Numbered from the stretch's first letter, positions 54,635-63,591 are shown. The stretch is DNA of 64,000 nt from an uncultured Roseovarius sp. (GCA_951812895.1 OX638333.1:3018001-3082000), one strand, 5' to 3'. Program-made: numbers and translations. The notes: generated by a model not told the origin, from the sequence alone.

Positions 54635-55651
54635 TTATTCAGAGACCGGATCACGACCAATGGCAGCAAGCACAGCGTTCAGCTTTTCAACGCCACCGAT
54701 GCTTTCGTAGAACTTCGGCCACACGGCAGCAGTTGCCAGATCGATGAATTCCTGCTCGTTGTTTTCCGGATCATCGATTTGCATTCCTTGATCGAGAAGG
54801 ATTTGCTTAATCTCCGCTTCCTTGTCGCGCAGGAACTGAGCCGAAGCTGCAGTGGCTGCTTTACCTGCTTCAAGAATGATTTCCTGATCTGCAGATGACA
54901 GGTCCTGGAATACTGATTCCGAGATGATCAGAGGTTCAATCGAAAAGATGTAGCGAATGTTGGTCACATACTTCTGAACTTCGTAGAACTTCATCGCGTT
55001 GATCGTGGTGTAGGGGTTGTCCTGACCATCAACAACTTTGGTTTGCAGACCGGCAAAAGTTTCCGACCATGCCATTGGTGTCGGGCTGATGCCCCATGAC
55101 TTGTAGGTGTCGATCATGATCTCGTTCTTGGGAACGCGAATGACCAGACCCTGCAGATCAGCAACCGATTTCACCGGCTTTTTGGAGTTCGTCAGGCGAC
55201 GGAACCCGGTATAGGTCCATGCGATGATGCGGACGCCCGCGTCATTGATGGTGTTTTCAGTCAGTTCCTGTCCGATTGGACCCTGTGTGAGGGTTTCTGC
55301 ATCTTCGAGGCTCAGGATCACGTAAGGCAGGGTAAAGACACCAACCGAAGGTGAAAACGGCGTGACGTTATTGATCGCCAGCAGTGACATATCCAGCGTA
55401 CCGATGGCGGCATCGTTGACTGTATCCTGCTCTGAACCAAGCTGGCCGTTCAGGAACAATGTCGCGGTGTGTTTACCACCTGACAGCTCCTCAAGAGCGC
55501 TTTTGAATCCAAGGCCAGTTGCTTCCTGGCTGGAACCACCGCTGTCGCCGACAGCAATTTTAAAGTTTTTGGCGATTGCCGGTGACGCCAATGTAACGGC
55601 AACCAATGAAACCGTTGCAGCAGCAGTCGTTAGTTTTTTTAAGACATTCAT
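54635..55651 (-). CDS. TRAP transporter substrate-binding protein (DctP family)
   Basis: A 338-residue periplasmic protein. The signal peptide (residues about 1-24) ends in LASPAIA. Mature motifs include DMSLLAINNVTPFSPSVGVFTLPYV and VADLQGLVIRVPKNEIMIDTYKSWGISPTPMAWSETFAGLQTKVVDGQDNP, with the conserved Arg (IRVP) that binds a carboxylate. GGAGAG precedes the ATG at 55651. A divergent LysR gene follows upstream (55807), suggesting regulated uptake. Confidence 0.93.
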   Translation of the reverse strand: MNVLKKLTTAAATVSLVAVTLASPAIAKNFKIAVGDSGGSSQEATGLGFKSALEELSGGKHTATLFLNGQLGSEQDTVNDAAIGTLDMSLLAINNVTPFSPSVGVFTLPYVILSLEDAETLTQGPIGQELTENTINDAGVRIIAWTYTGFRRLTNSKKPVKSVADLQGLVIRVPKNEIMIDTYKSWGISPTPMAWSETFAGLQTKVVDGQDNPYTTINAMKFYEVQKYVTNIRYIFSIEPLIISESVFQDLSSADQEIILEAGKAATAASAQFLRDKEAEIKQILLDQGMQIDDPENNEQEFIDLATAAVWPKFYESIGGVEKLNAVLAAIGRDPVSE

Positions 55652-55806
55652 GAAGTTCTCTCCGTCTGTTGGGCAATTGCAACCAGCAAGCTCCAGAACC
55701 AGTAGCGTTCTCAGATTGCTGGCCAATGGGGCGTGTATAGGTTGCAAACAGCGTGCAGTTAATACAAATTAAGTGACGTAAAGTTTGATAAATAGGAAAC
55801 ATGTGA

Positions 55807-56754
55807 ATGGCCCGGAAATCCGCAATCACCCGCGTCGCCGATGTCGACATTCGACTGTTGGAAATTTTTCGAACCGTAGTTGCATGTGGTGGGTTCACCG
55901 CCGCTGAATTCGAGCTGAACATCGGCCGTTCAACGATAAGCAAGCATATTTCGGATCTTGAAACGCGGTTGAAGCTCAAACTTTGTCACCGCGGCCCTGC
56001 TGGATTCTCACTTACATCCGATGGCGAACACGTGCTCAGCGCCGCGGCGGAGCTCTTTACATCAATCGATAAATTTCAGGAACAGCTTGATGAAGCTCAC
56101 GCAGAGTTGACCGGCAAACTCAGGATTGCTTTCCACGATCACTCCTCATCGAATCCTGAAGCGCGCATATCTGAAGCAATTCGCTTGTTCCGCGATTCGG
56201 CACCGGGTGTGACATTGGATATTTCGGTCGAACCGCCAAACACCATCGAAGAAGGCGTGATAAACGGGCAGTTCAACCTTGGCATTGTTCCGCTTCACCG
56301 GCAGTCTCCGATGCTGAATTACGCCAATTTATACCCCGAACATATGCGGCTCTATTGTGGTCAGCAGCATGAACTCTACCAAAACATGCCGGCGCAGCTA
56401 GAACTGAGTGAACTTCGAAAATATTCTTATGCGGGGTTGAGCTTCAATTCCCCCAATATGTCGATCCATCAACAGCTGAAGCTTAGAAAATCCGCATTTG
56501 TACAGAACGAAGTTGCACTTACCCTGCTTATTCTCTCCGGGCGATATCTGGGGTTTCTACCAACCCACATCGCCCAACTCTTCATCGATACAGGTTTGAT
56601 CTGTGAGGTGAACAATGAAGACACGCGCTTTACCTCCACGATGTCGGCAATCGTAAGGAAAAGCGCCTCACAGGGGCGTCGGCTGAATATCTTTCTTGAA
56701 TGTCTTTGCAGAGCACACGGCACCCAAACGAACAATGCAAATCTGATTGCCTAA
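55807..56754 (+). CDS. LysR family transcriptional regulator
   Basis: A 315-residue LysR-type regulator. The helix-turn-helix lies at about residues 13-66 (LLEIFRTVVACGGFTAAEFELNIGRSTISKHISDLETRLKLKLC region). The effector domain has IAFHDHSSSNPEARI and the typical alternating strand order. It is divergent from the TRAP binding-protein gene with a 155-base gap and is the probable regulator of that operon. The effector is unknown. Confidence 0.88.
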   Translation: MARKSAITRVADVDIRLLEIFRTVVACGGFTAAEFELNIGRSTISKHISDLETRLKLKLCHRGPAGFSLTSDGEHVLSAAAELFTSIDKFQEQLDEAHAELTGKLRIAFHDHSSSNPEARISEAIRLFRDSAPGVTLDISVEPPNTIEEGVINGQFNLGIVPLHRQSPMLNYANLYPEHMRLYCGQQHELYQNMPAQLELSELRKYSYAGLSFNSPNMSIHQQLKLRKSAFVQNEVALTLLILSGRYLGFLPTHIAQLFIDTGLICEVNNEDTRFTSTMSAIVRKSASQGRRLNIFLECLCRAHGTQTNNANLIA

Positions 56755-56809
56755 CTCTGTTAATTTCCGCGGTGGCCGGCGTCACTTGCAGGTCGACGTA
56801 CCTTCGCAG

Positions 56810-57370
56810 TCAGGCGGCAAATGCACCAGCATACGGTTCAGGCATGTCAAACTCCTGCAACACCCGCGCCCGGCCATCCTTGGACATCTTGCGGGCAGTC
56901 TTCATCACAATCCGTTCCATTTTTTCGGGGCTCTGTTTGTCTGAGAATGGCGCAAAATACCACTTCAGAAACACGAAACAGATCACATCTTCCAGCGCCT
57001 GTACCTCCGGGTCACGCTTGATCCCCTCCTTTCGTAACATCCGGCCCGTCGCCGCAATATCAGCCTCTCCATACCCGGCATCCGCCATGATATCCGCTAC
57101 GCGATCCGCATGATGACGTGCCAAAGACTGACGCCAGTTCAGATACCCTTCGCGCCCCTCTGGAAAATCCGTGCGTTTCAATACCCACCGTTCGATGTGC
57201 TGACCCCGTGCGGCAATCTGCAACGGTTCGGATGCATCAGGAAACAGTCGCGCCAGCTCTGCGCTCATCCGATCGCCATATAACCGGCTCGCCGGCTGCC
57301 CGTCTTCGAGGTTCGGATCGGCCGCATTCGCCGCATCAATCGCTGCCAGTGCTGTTTCCAGTGGTGTCAT
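56810..57370 (-). CDS. DUF4202 family protein
   Basis: A 186-residue protein. The segment QIAARGQHIERWVLKRTDFPEGREGYLNWRQSLARHHADRVADIM (about residues 50-95) is the most distinctive part and matches the DUF4202 family, whose function is not known. The start at 57370 (MTPLETALAAIDAANAADP) is chosen over a longer frame. It lies 12 bases after glpK on the same strand and may be cotranscribed with it. Confidence 0.8.
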   Translation of the reverse strand: MTPLETALAAIDAANAADPNLEDGQPASRLYGDRMSAELARLFPDASEPLQIAARGQHIERWVLKRTDFPEGREGYLNWRQSLARHHADRVADIMADAGYGEADIAATGRMLRKEGIKRDPEVQALEDVICFVFLKWYFAPFSDKQSPEKMERIVMKTARKMSKDGRARVLQEFDMPEPYAGAFAA

Positions 57371-57381
57371 GTTCTGCCCTT

Positions 57382-58869
57382 TCAAACGGACATTGCCGCA
57401 GTTACTGCGCGTTTCCACGCGGTATATTTTTGATCCCGCATTGTTTCATCCATCTTAGGTTCAAACCGGCGATCCAGCGCCCATGTTTCGGCGAACCCTG
57501 CCATGTCCGGGTAAACCCCTGCCTGCATCCCGGCCAACCATGCCGCGCCCATTGCGGTTGTTTCCAGAACCTGTGGCCGGTCCACCGGCGCACCAATGAT
57601 GTCCGCGAGGAACTGCATTGTCCAATCCGATGCGCTCATCCCGCCATCCACGCGCAGCACCTGCTGCGCCGAACCATCACTCCAATCCGTGGTCATTGCT
57701 TCCAGCAGATCACGGGTTTGAAGCCCGACGCTTTCCAATGCCGCACGGGACAGCTCTGCCGCGCCTGATCCACGCGTCAGACCAAATACAGCCCCGCGGC
57801 ATTCAGCATTCCAATAGGGCGCGCCCAGTCCGGTAAATGCAGGTACAAGGATCAAATCCTGCGCTGGGTCTGCTGTTTCGGCCAGTACTTGGGTCTCAGG
57901 CGCGGAATCGATCACCTTGATCCCATCCCGCAACCATTGAACCACGGCGCCCGCAACAAAGATGGACCCCTCCAGCGCATAGTTGGGCTGGCCGTTCAAT
58001 TGATAGGCAATGGTGGTCAGCAACCGGTTTTGCGACCGAACCGGAGTTTCGCCGGTGTTCAGCAGGGCAAAACACCCCGTGCCATAGGTTGATTTCATCA
58101 TGCCGGGACTAAAACACGCCTGCCCAACAGTTGCCGCCTGTTGATCACCCGCAACCCCCAGGATCGGGACCGCCCCACCCAGCAGTTCAGCGTCAGTTTC
58201 GCCAAACGCCGCCGCACAGTCGCGGACCTCCGGCAACATCGCCATCGGCACATTCAACAGCGCGCAAATCTCCGAGCACCAGGCCCCTTTGTGAATGTCA
58301 TATAGCAAAGTGCGAGAGGCATTTGTCGCGTCGGTGGCATGCACACGCCCCCCGGTCAGTTTCCAGATCAGGTAACAATCAACTGTTCCGAACAACAATT
58401 CCCCATTTTCGGCCCTTGCGCGCGCACCTTCGGTGTTGTCCAGAATCCAGGAGGTTTTGGTTCCTGAAAAATAGGGATCCAGCAACAGCCCGGTCCGGTC
58501 TGTAATCATCTCCTCGTGGCCCGCTTTTTTCAAAGCATTGCACATCTCCGCGGTCCGCCGGTCCTGCCAGACAATGGCGCGGTGCACCGGCTCTCCGGTG
58601 GCTTTGTCCCAAACGACCGTTGTCTCGCGCTGGTTGGTGATGCCAATGCCTGCGATATCTGCGGCTGTGATCCCTGCCTGATCCATCGCGTCCCGGCAGG
58701 TTCTGAGCGTCGTTTCCCACAGATCATCCGGCTCATGCTCCACCCAGCCAGAGGCTGGAAAATGCTGCGCAAATTCCTCTTGCGCCGTGGCTTTTAGGCG
58801 CAGATTGGCGTCAAAGATGATGGCCCTGCTCGACGTGGTGCCCTGATCAATCGCTAGGATAAATGTCAT
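57382..58869 (-). CDS. glpK: Glycerol kinase
   Basis: A 495-residue FGGY-family kinase converting glycerol to glycerol 3-phosphate. The N-terminal [17 protein letters not shown] is the first phosphate loop; [20 protein letters not shown] (about 76-95) and [17 protein letters not shown] (about 264-280) are hallmark segments, and [22 protein letters not shown] (about 404-425) closes the fold. It lies 18 bases after glpD in one minus-strand operon. Confidence 0.96.
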   Translation of the reverse strand: MTFILAIDQGTTSSRAIIFDANLRLKATAQEEFAQHFPASGWVEHEPDDLWETTLRTCRDAMDQAGITAADIAGIGITNQRETTVVWDKATGEPVHRAIVWQDRRTAEMCNALKKAGHEEMITDRTGLLLDPYFSGTKTSWILDNTEGARARAENGELLFGTVDCYLIWKLTGGRVHATDATNASRTLLYDIHKGAWCSEICALLNVPMAMLPEVRDCAAAFGETDAELLGGAVPILGVAGDQQAATVGQACFSPGMMKSTYGTGCFALLNTGETPVRSQNRLLTTIAYQLNGQPNYALEGSIFVAGAVVQWLRDGIKVIDSAPETQVLAETADPAQDLILVPAFTGLGAPYWNAECRGAVFGLTRGSGAAELSRAALESVGLQTRDLLEAMTTDWSDGSAQQVLRVDGGMSASDWTMQFLADIIGAPVDRPQVLETTAMGAAWLAGMQAGVYPDMAGFAETWALDRRFEPKMDETMRDQKYTAWKRAVTAAMSV

Positions 58870-58887
58870 CTTTGCCCTTCCTGTCAT

Positions 58888-60462
58888 TCAGGTGCGTTGG
58901 TCGTCCCCATTAGCGCGGTTTTTCATCCATTCGTCCAGTGCCGCAATCTGTTCTTTGTCCAGTCTCAGACCCAGCTTTGACCGGCGCCAGACCACGTCTT
59001 CGGCGCTCTGCGCAAACTCGAGATCCATCAACCAACGCACTTCACATTCCATCAGGCCAGCCCCGAAGTCGCGCCCTGTGTCACCCTGCATGACCTCGGC
59101 GGCTTCGGTTCCATAGGCCCGGATCAACCGTCGCGCCTGTGCTGCAGATAGGTCGGGGTGGGATGCCAGTAACTGGCTCGTCAGCTCTTTCGCGCCATCA
59201 ACTGCGAAATCCCCGCCGGGCAGGGAAACACCTGCGGTCCAATCGCCATTAAGGTTCTGAAAATACGGAGATACCTTCGCCAGCGCGCTTTCCGCCAACC
59301 GGCGATAGGTCGTGATCTTTCCGCCAAAAATATTCAGCAGCGGTATGCCGCCCTCATCATGAACCGTCAACACATAGTCCCGCGTCGCCGCACTGGCCTG
59401 ACTTGCTCCATCATCATAAAGTGGCCGCACCCCGGAATAGGTCCAGACGATATCTTCTCGTGCGACCGGCTTGGCCAGATACTCTGACACGAACGCACAA
59501 AGATAATCCTGTTCTTCTACAGTGCATTCCGGGCGCTGCGACGGATCAGGATGATCTACGTCGGTGGTCCCGATCAGGGTGAAATCCTCCTGATAAGGAA
59601 TGGCAAAAACGATCCGGCCATCTGATCCTTGAAAGAAATAGCATTTGTCATGATCAAACAGTTTTTGGGTCACAATATGACTGCCCCGCACCAGCCGAAC
59701 GTTTTCGCGGCTTTGGACATGCGCCACATTGCGGATCACATCGCCGCCCCACGGTCCGGCGGCATTGACCAGAACCTTTGCCCGGCGTGTTATCCGCACG
59801 CCGCTATTCTGGTCCTCGACCTCAACAGACCAATTGCCATCTTCCCGCCGGGCTGAAATTACCCTGTGGCGCGTCAGTATTTCCGCACCACGCGTCAGCG
59901 CATCCCTCGCGTTCAACACCACAAGACGCGAATCCTCGACCCAGCAATCCGAATACTCAAATGCTTTCGCCAGATGTGGCTTAAGTGGCGTACCCTCTGG
60001 TCCGTCTTCAAGGCGCAAAGTTGTGGTGCCGGGCAGAATCTTTCGCCCACCCAGATGATCGTACAGAAACAACCCTAACCGGATCATCCAGTCGGGTCGC
60101 TTTCCCCGCATCCACGGCATCACCGTGCTCAGCAACCGGGCTGCCGGTGTTCCGCTTTCAAATCGCATGCCGGGGCTCAAGGGCAGGATAAACCGCATCG
60201 GCCAGCTGATATGCGGCATTGCCCGCAACAGGTTTTCCCGCTCGATCAGCGCCTCACGCACCAGCCGGAATTTGAAATATTCCAGATAGCGCAAGCCGCC
60301 ATGGAACAGCTTGGTTGATGCGCTTGAGGTGGCAGAGGCCAGATCACCCATCTCTGCCAGCGACACAGACAGCCCACGACCCGCAGCATCGCGCGCAATG
60401 CCACACCCATTGATCCCACCACCAATGATGAAGAGATCGCAAATTTTGGTTTCGTCCTGCAT
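58888..60462 (-). CDS. glpD: Aerobic glycerol-3-phosphate dehydrogenase
   Basis: A 524-residue FAD enzyme on the inner membrane, oxidising glycerol 3-phosphate to dihydroxyacetone phosphate with electrons to quinone. FIIGGGINGCGIARDAAGRG (about 10-29) binds FAD. KLFHGGLRYLEYFKFRLVREAL is the substrate-side segment, and DWTAGVSLPGGDF begins the C-terminal part. Two starts are possible (60477, 60462); 60462 has the better-spaced AGGGCGGC sequence. It is divergent from a GlpR-type repressor. Confidence 0.95.
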   Translation of the reverse strand: MQDETKICDLFIIGGGINGCGIARDAAGRGLSVSLAEMGDLASATSSASTKLFHGGLRYLEYFKFRLVREALIERENLLRAMPHISWPMRFILPLSPGMRFESGTPAARLLSTVMPWMRGKRPDWMIRLGLFLYDHLGGRKILPGTTTLRLEDGPEGTPLKPHLAKAFEYSDCWVEDSRLVVLNARDALTRGAEILTRHRVISARREDGNWSVEVEDQNSGVRITRRAKVLVNAAGPWGGDVIRNVAHVQSRENVRLVRGSHIVTQKLFDHDKCYFFQGSDGRIVFAIPYQEDFTLIGTTDVDHPDPSQRPECTVEEQDYLCAFVSEYLAKPVAREDIVWTYSGVRPLYDDGASQASAATRDYVLTVHDEGGIPLLNIFGGKITTYRRLAESALAKVSPYFQNLNGDWTAGVSLPGGDFAVDGAKELTSQLLASHPDLSAAQARRLIRAYGTEAAEVMQGDTGRDFGAGLMECEVRWLMDLEFAQSAEDVVWRRSKLGLRLDKEQIAALDEWMKNRANGDDQRT

Positions 60463-60534
60463 GCCGCCCTGATCCATCCTCGAAACCGACCTGATTCTGC
60501 ATCAGGCGATTTACTCTTGAATTTTCCGAAAGAA

Positions 60535-60572
60535 AACGAAAATAATCAATCATAAAACGAAAACAACGAAAA
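60535..60572. promoter_or_regulatory. AACGAAAA direct repeats, candidate GlpR operator
   Basis: The octamer AACGAAAA occurs three times in the glpD/glpR divergent region, at 60535-60542, 60556-60563 and 60565-60572. Direct repeats of this A/T-rich type are what DeoR-family GlpR repressors are known to bind in related bacteria. The repeats are seen directly; the binding is inference. Confidence 0.6.
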
Positions 60573-60624
60573 GAAGTGATGGCCCGATGATCGGACCCAA
60601 GCACGCGCAAAAAGGCTTATCCCA

Positions 60625-61386
60625 ATGCCCCAGTCCTTTCGCCTTCCCGAGATTCTCGACATCGCCCGATCCGAAGGCAAAGTGACAGTCGACAATCTTG
60701 CAGCGCGATTTGGCGTCTCTGTGCAAACAATCCGTCGCGACCTGTCTGACCTCGCCGATGCCGGGCGGTTGGAACGGGTCCATGGTGGCGCTGTCCTGCC
60801 CTCGGGCGTCAGCAATATCGCGTATGAAGAACGCCGGAGCCTGAACCACGCCGCCAAATCCGCAATCGCCCGCAGTTGCGCGGCGCTTATCCCTGACGGC
60901 GCATCGGTTTTCCTCAATATCGGCACCACAACAGAGGCCGTGGCGCATGAATTGTCTGGTCATCGGGACCTGATGGTCATGACCAACAATATGAACGTGG
61001 CGGGCCTTCTTGCGGGCCACCTGGATTGCGATGTGATTGTTACCGGTGGAACTCTGCGCCGCTCTGATGGTGGTTTAACGGGTGATCTGGCAGTACAGAC
61101 GGTGGAACAGTTTCGCTTCGATATTGCGGTCATCGGGTGTTCCGCCATCGATCCTTCCGGCGACATGCTCGACTTTGATCTGCAAGAGGTGCAGGTCAGC
61201 CGCGCCGTTATCCGCCAGTCCCGTCAGGTGATCCTTGCGGCGGATCATTCAAAGTTCGACCGCAGCGCCCCGGTCCGCATCGCGGGGCTGGATCAGGTTG
61301 ATGTGTTTGTAACAGACCGGATGCCTGATGCGGCTTTCACCGCGCACTGCCATGACTGGAAAACAGAGATACACCTTACCGATTAA
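60625..61386 (+). CDS. glpR: DeoR family regulator, GlpR type
   Basis: A 253-residue repressor. The N-terminal DeoR helix-turn-helix is at about residues 6-50 (LPEILDIARSEGKVTVDNLAARFGVSVQTIRRDLSDL region). The sugar-phosphate-binding domain contains NIGTTTEAVAHEL and VMTNNMNVAGLL, typical of GlpR. It probably senses glycerol 3-phosphate and controls glpDK, with the AACGAAAA repeats as operator. AAAGG precedes the ATG at 60625. Confidence 0.87.
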   Translation: MPQSFRLPEILDIARSEGKVTVDNLAARFGVSVQTIRRDLSDLADAGRLERVHGGAVLPSGVSNIAYEERRSLNHAAKSAIARSCAALIPDGASVFLNIGTTTEAVAHELSGHRDLMVMTNNMNVAGLLAGHLDCDVIVTGGTLRRSDGGLTGDLAVQTVEQFRFDIAVIGCSAIDPSGDMLDFDLQEVQVSRAVIRQSRQVILAADHSKFDRSAPVRIAGLDQVDVFVTDRMPDAAFTAHCHDWKTEIHLTD

Positions 61387-61484
61387 TCGCCCGCCCACAT
61401 CATTTTTTGATCCGGCGTGTTGGAAGATGAATATGTCGCTTTCCGATCTTGTGAACTGCACGCGATTGCGCCAAGGTTGAATTT

Positions 61485-61650
61485 CCATGGTGCCACCCTT
61501 CGGGGTGGATAATTGGGAAGCCGGTGAAAATCCGGCGCTGCCCCCGCAACGGTAAGGATGGGGGATACCGGCACATCGCCACTGGGAATATTTCCCGGGA
61601 AGGCGCCGGTATCCGAACTCTCCAAGCCCGGAAACCAGCCCTGGATAGAC
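61485..61650 (+). promoter_or_regulatory. Cobalamin riboswitch
   Basis: The sequence contains the conserved pieces of the cobalamin aptamer in order. They are a GCCGGTGAAAATCCGGCGCTGCC-type arm followed by CCCGCAACGGTAA (61520-61555), the GCCACTG block at 61578-61584, and the B12-box AAGCCCGGAAACCAGCC at 61624-61640. The orientation is plus strand. The first gene downstream is the 88-residue ORF at 61756; no cobalamin synthesis or uptake gene follows within the window. Confidence 0.93.
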
Positions 61651-61755
61651 GTCAAGCCGCGGGGGGCGGTGCGGGCGGATGTCTGGACCGCATCCCTCCT
61701 TCTCCCTCCGCCCCAATGTGGCCCGGGGTGTGGCCGTCGGAGAAGAAAATTGACT

Positions 61756-62022
61756 GTGACCCGAATTATCGATGGGTTGGAACAGATGACCCTCGCATCA
61801 GGGCCCGAGGCCGAAGCCGCCGCACGCCTTGGATTTCTGGAATGGGCCTTTTGCCAGCCGGGTGAGGCATCGGCCCGCGCCGCCCGCAGCGCGCTTGCCT
61901 CAGACGCAGCGCAAGACCCCAACAGCGCCGCCGCCCGTGCCTTTGTCGGGTTCCTGCGGCAGGCCACACTGATACCGTGCCGGCCCGTGCGGCGCGGGGG
62001 GCGGTTGCGCAGATTGCATTAA
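61756..62022 (+). CDS. Unrecognised 88-residue protein under a cobalamin riboswitch
   Basis: An Ala-rich, mostly helical-looking protein starting at GTG 61756 (or TTG 61750), with GGAGAAG just upstream. I do not recognise the family. It has a single cysteine in the first half (FCQPG) and one near the end, and ends in a basic tail (RRGGRLRRLH). There is no signal peptide or membrane helix. Its position directly after the riboswitch suggests B12-controlled expression. The alternative is that the true target was lost. Confidence 0.55.
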   Translation: MTRIIDGLEQMTLASGPEAEAAARLGFLEWAFCQPGEASARAARSALASDAAQDPNSAAARAFVGFLRQATLIPCRPVRRGGRLRRLH

Positions 62023-62164
62023 GCAGCTTTTGTTTTGGGGAAAAACAACGTGGCACAAAACGACTCATTTGTGCCACCTTACTTAATTAGTTCTGCTACG
62101 GATTTAAGAAAAGACCTTTGGAAACTTCCTCAGGTCGGCGCATCGCCATGAGCCCCGTGGCGGT
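62023..62164. other. Convergent spacer with bidirectional terminator
   Basis: Between the riboswitch-linked ORF and the minus-strand mini-protein no gene is visible. The 10-bp perfect hairpin at 62050-62076 is listed separately. Confidence 0.5.
62042..62076. terminator. Bidirectional intrinsic terminator
   Basis: GTGGCACAAA (62050-62059) pairs perfectly with TTTGTGCCAC (62068-62077, stem close 62076) around an 8-base loop. On the minus strand the stem is followed by GTTGTTTTT. It lies between the plus-strand ORF ending at 62022 and the minus-strand mini-gene ending at 62164, and can serve both. Confidence 0.8.
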
Positions 62165-62283
62165 CAGTTCAACCACGCCAGATATATACCCATAATTATC
62201 CACACCACGAAAATCTGAGCTACCATAGCTTTGATCAAGAATTTCGACCGATTGTAGTCTTGTTTTACGTTGATCTTTTTCAT
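62164..62283 (-). CDS. 39-residue membrane mini-protein
   Basis: A short ORF: a basic N-terminal part (MKKINVKQDYNRSKF) and then one hydrophobic helix (about residues 18-38) ending in WLN. A strong GGAGAAG site lies at good spacing before the ATG at 62283, and a terminator follows the stop. Positive-inside topology is expected. Overlapping longer minus-strand frames lack such a site. The family is unknown; many mini-proteins of this build bind larger membrane complexes. Confidence 0.6.
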   Translation of the reverse strand: MKKINVKQDYNRSKFLIKAMVAQIFVVWIIMGIYLAWLN

Positions 62284-62664
62284 TGGTGCTTCTCCAGTTT
62301 GAAAAGTCGTGCGAACCAGTCTGATAAAAAGATATGCGAACGAGAGCCGCGAACAAGTGTTAGAAGTGCAATGCCGCTATGCATTCAAAGGTTCTATCCT
62401 CGATGATACAGGCTATTGGCGGCATCCAATGGCATGAGCTGACTGACTGAAAGCGTCAGATGTCTGCTTTGAACCCTTACCTGCTCCGGAAGAAGAGGTT
62501 GGCGCTGAATTGCTCGCGAAGCTGGTCTATGCAGATCGTGAATTCATCGCCCAAAAGTGAGGGAATTCGTGGATTGAACTGCTGTGGAAATTAAACGAAA
62601 CATGCCAAATCCTGTGCATCTAGATTTATGTGAACAGGTCTCTATCAGAGCACATTGCTCTGCT
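62284..62664. other. Gene-poor stretch; relic reading frame at 62450-62560
   Basis: A 36-codon open frame (KASDVCFEPLPAPEEEVGAELLAKLV in part, stop at 62558-62560) has no start codon or ribosome-binding site and is preceded by a stop. It looks like the remnant of a lost gene. A hairpin (CAGAGCA 62646-62652, TGCTCTG 62656-62662) follows the next gene's stop but has no U-tract. Confidence 0.3.
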
Positions 62665-63180
62665 TTATGCGTTTTGCTTGAAATACATCAGTTCGATTTC
62701 CCGTAGCACGTCATCCGGGGCCTGCCCTGAGACCAATGTTTCGATGTCTTGCCTTCCTGCACGCTCAAGTGTGATCACGTGTTTATCCGGCGCGGGGCTG
62801 AGGATACAGCCCGGTTTCATCATGTGGTGATGCCATGCTTCATTCTGTGCTAAAGCCTCGGCGGCAGACCGCACGATCGTTGCCTCGCTTGCATCGTGTT
62901 CGCTGTGTGTGGCATCGAGAATAGTATCTCCGTGCAGTAACTGCACAAGTTCTTGGCACTCCGATGTGAACGGGGCGTTTGAAAATGCGCACCAGGTTTT
63001 TTGATTGTCCGTATCTTCAACCACGAAACAGTAACTATCTGGGCGTGGATTAAAGAGGCAATCGGGGTGCAGCGCGTGGATGTGCCAAGCATGGTCTGCC
63101 GCAGCGAGCGCTTTGCATTTCACTACGGCCTCTTCGCGCGCCAGTTCCGTGAATTCGAACGCGTTTGATATGCCAATCAT
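62665..63180 (-). CDS. Protein with two tandem AWHxH domains, unknown function
   Basis: A 171-residue protein not assigned to a known family. Two copies of one domain lie 84 residues apart. The shared pattern is AWHxH (31-35 and 115-119), P-x-C ten residues after the first Ala (Cys41 and Cys125), and P-x-PD six residues on (47-48 and 131-132). The histidines and the cysteine could bind a metal. The start overlaps the RidA gene stop by 4 bases, so the two are translated together. No signal peptide or membrane helix is visible. Confidence 0.7.
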   Translation of the reverse strand: MIGISNAFEFTELAREEAVVKCKALAAADHAWHIHALHPDCLFNPRPDSYCFVVEDTDNQKTWCAFSNAPFTSECQELVQLLHGDTILDATHSEHDASEATIVRSAAEALAQNEAWHHHMMKPGCILSPAPDKHVITLERAGRQDIETLVSGQAPDDVLREIELMYFKQNA

Positions 63181-63572
63181 GACGACCTGCACCCGATCAC
63201 TGCCGTCGCGGCCAGTTCCACCTTTACGTCCGGCACCGGAAAAGCCACGACCACCGCGGCGTTGGTCGGTCGGATATCCGCAAAAATCTCTCCCATCACT
63301 GGGCCGACAATCTGGAACACCTCCGGTTCGGTTACATAGGTCGTCAGTTGCACGATGTCCGACAGGCTTGCCCCGGCCTCCTGAAACGCTGGCTCAATGT
63401 TGCGAATGATTTGGTGCAGCTGCTCAATTGGGTCTGGATCACAGGTGCCGTTCTCATAATTGATCCCGACTGTTCCGGAAATATAGAGTGTATCGCCTAC
63501 TTTGACCGCGCGGCTATAGCCAAATTTTTCTTCGAAGGTTGAACCGGAGGAGATGTTCAGGCGCTTGGGCAT
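63177..63572 (-). CDS. RidA family protein (YjgF/YER057c/UK114)
   Basis: A 131-residue trimeric-fold protein. Typical features are YSRAVKVGDTLYISGTVG (about residues 18-35), VQLTTYVTEPEVFQIVGPVMGEIF (about 73-96) and the end PDVKVELAATAVIG. RidA members deaminate reactive enamines and imines from amino-acid metabolism; some have other hydrolytic roles. Here the usual Arg105-type segment reads AFPVPDVKVELAA, without an obvious Arg, so the classical deaminase activity is uncertain. It lies between two genes of unknown family. Confidence 0.85.
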   Translation of the reverse strand: MPKRLNISSGSTFEEKFGYSRAVKVGDTLYISGTVGINYENGTCDPDPIEQLHQIIRNIEPAFQEAGASLSDIVQLTTYVTEPEVFQIVGPVMGEIFADIRPTNAAVVVAFPVPDVKVELAATAVIGCRSS

Positions 63573-63591
63573 GAGGTGTCCTTTCAGATGT

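Noticed and set aside
62096-62356. 86-residue minus-strand frame overlapping the mini-protein
   Set aside because: It has no ribosome-binding site and no protein-like pattern; the shorter 39-residue frame in another phase has both.
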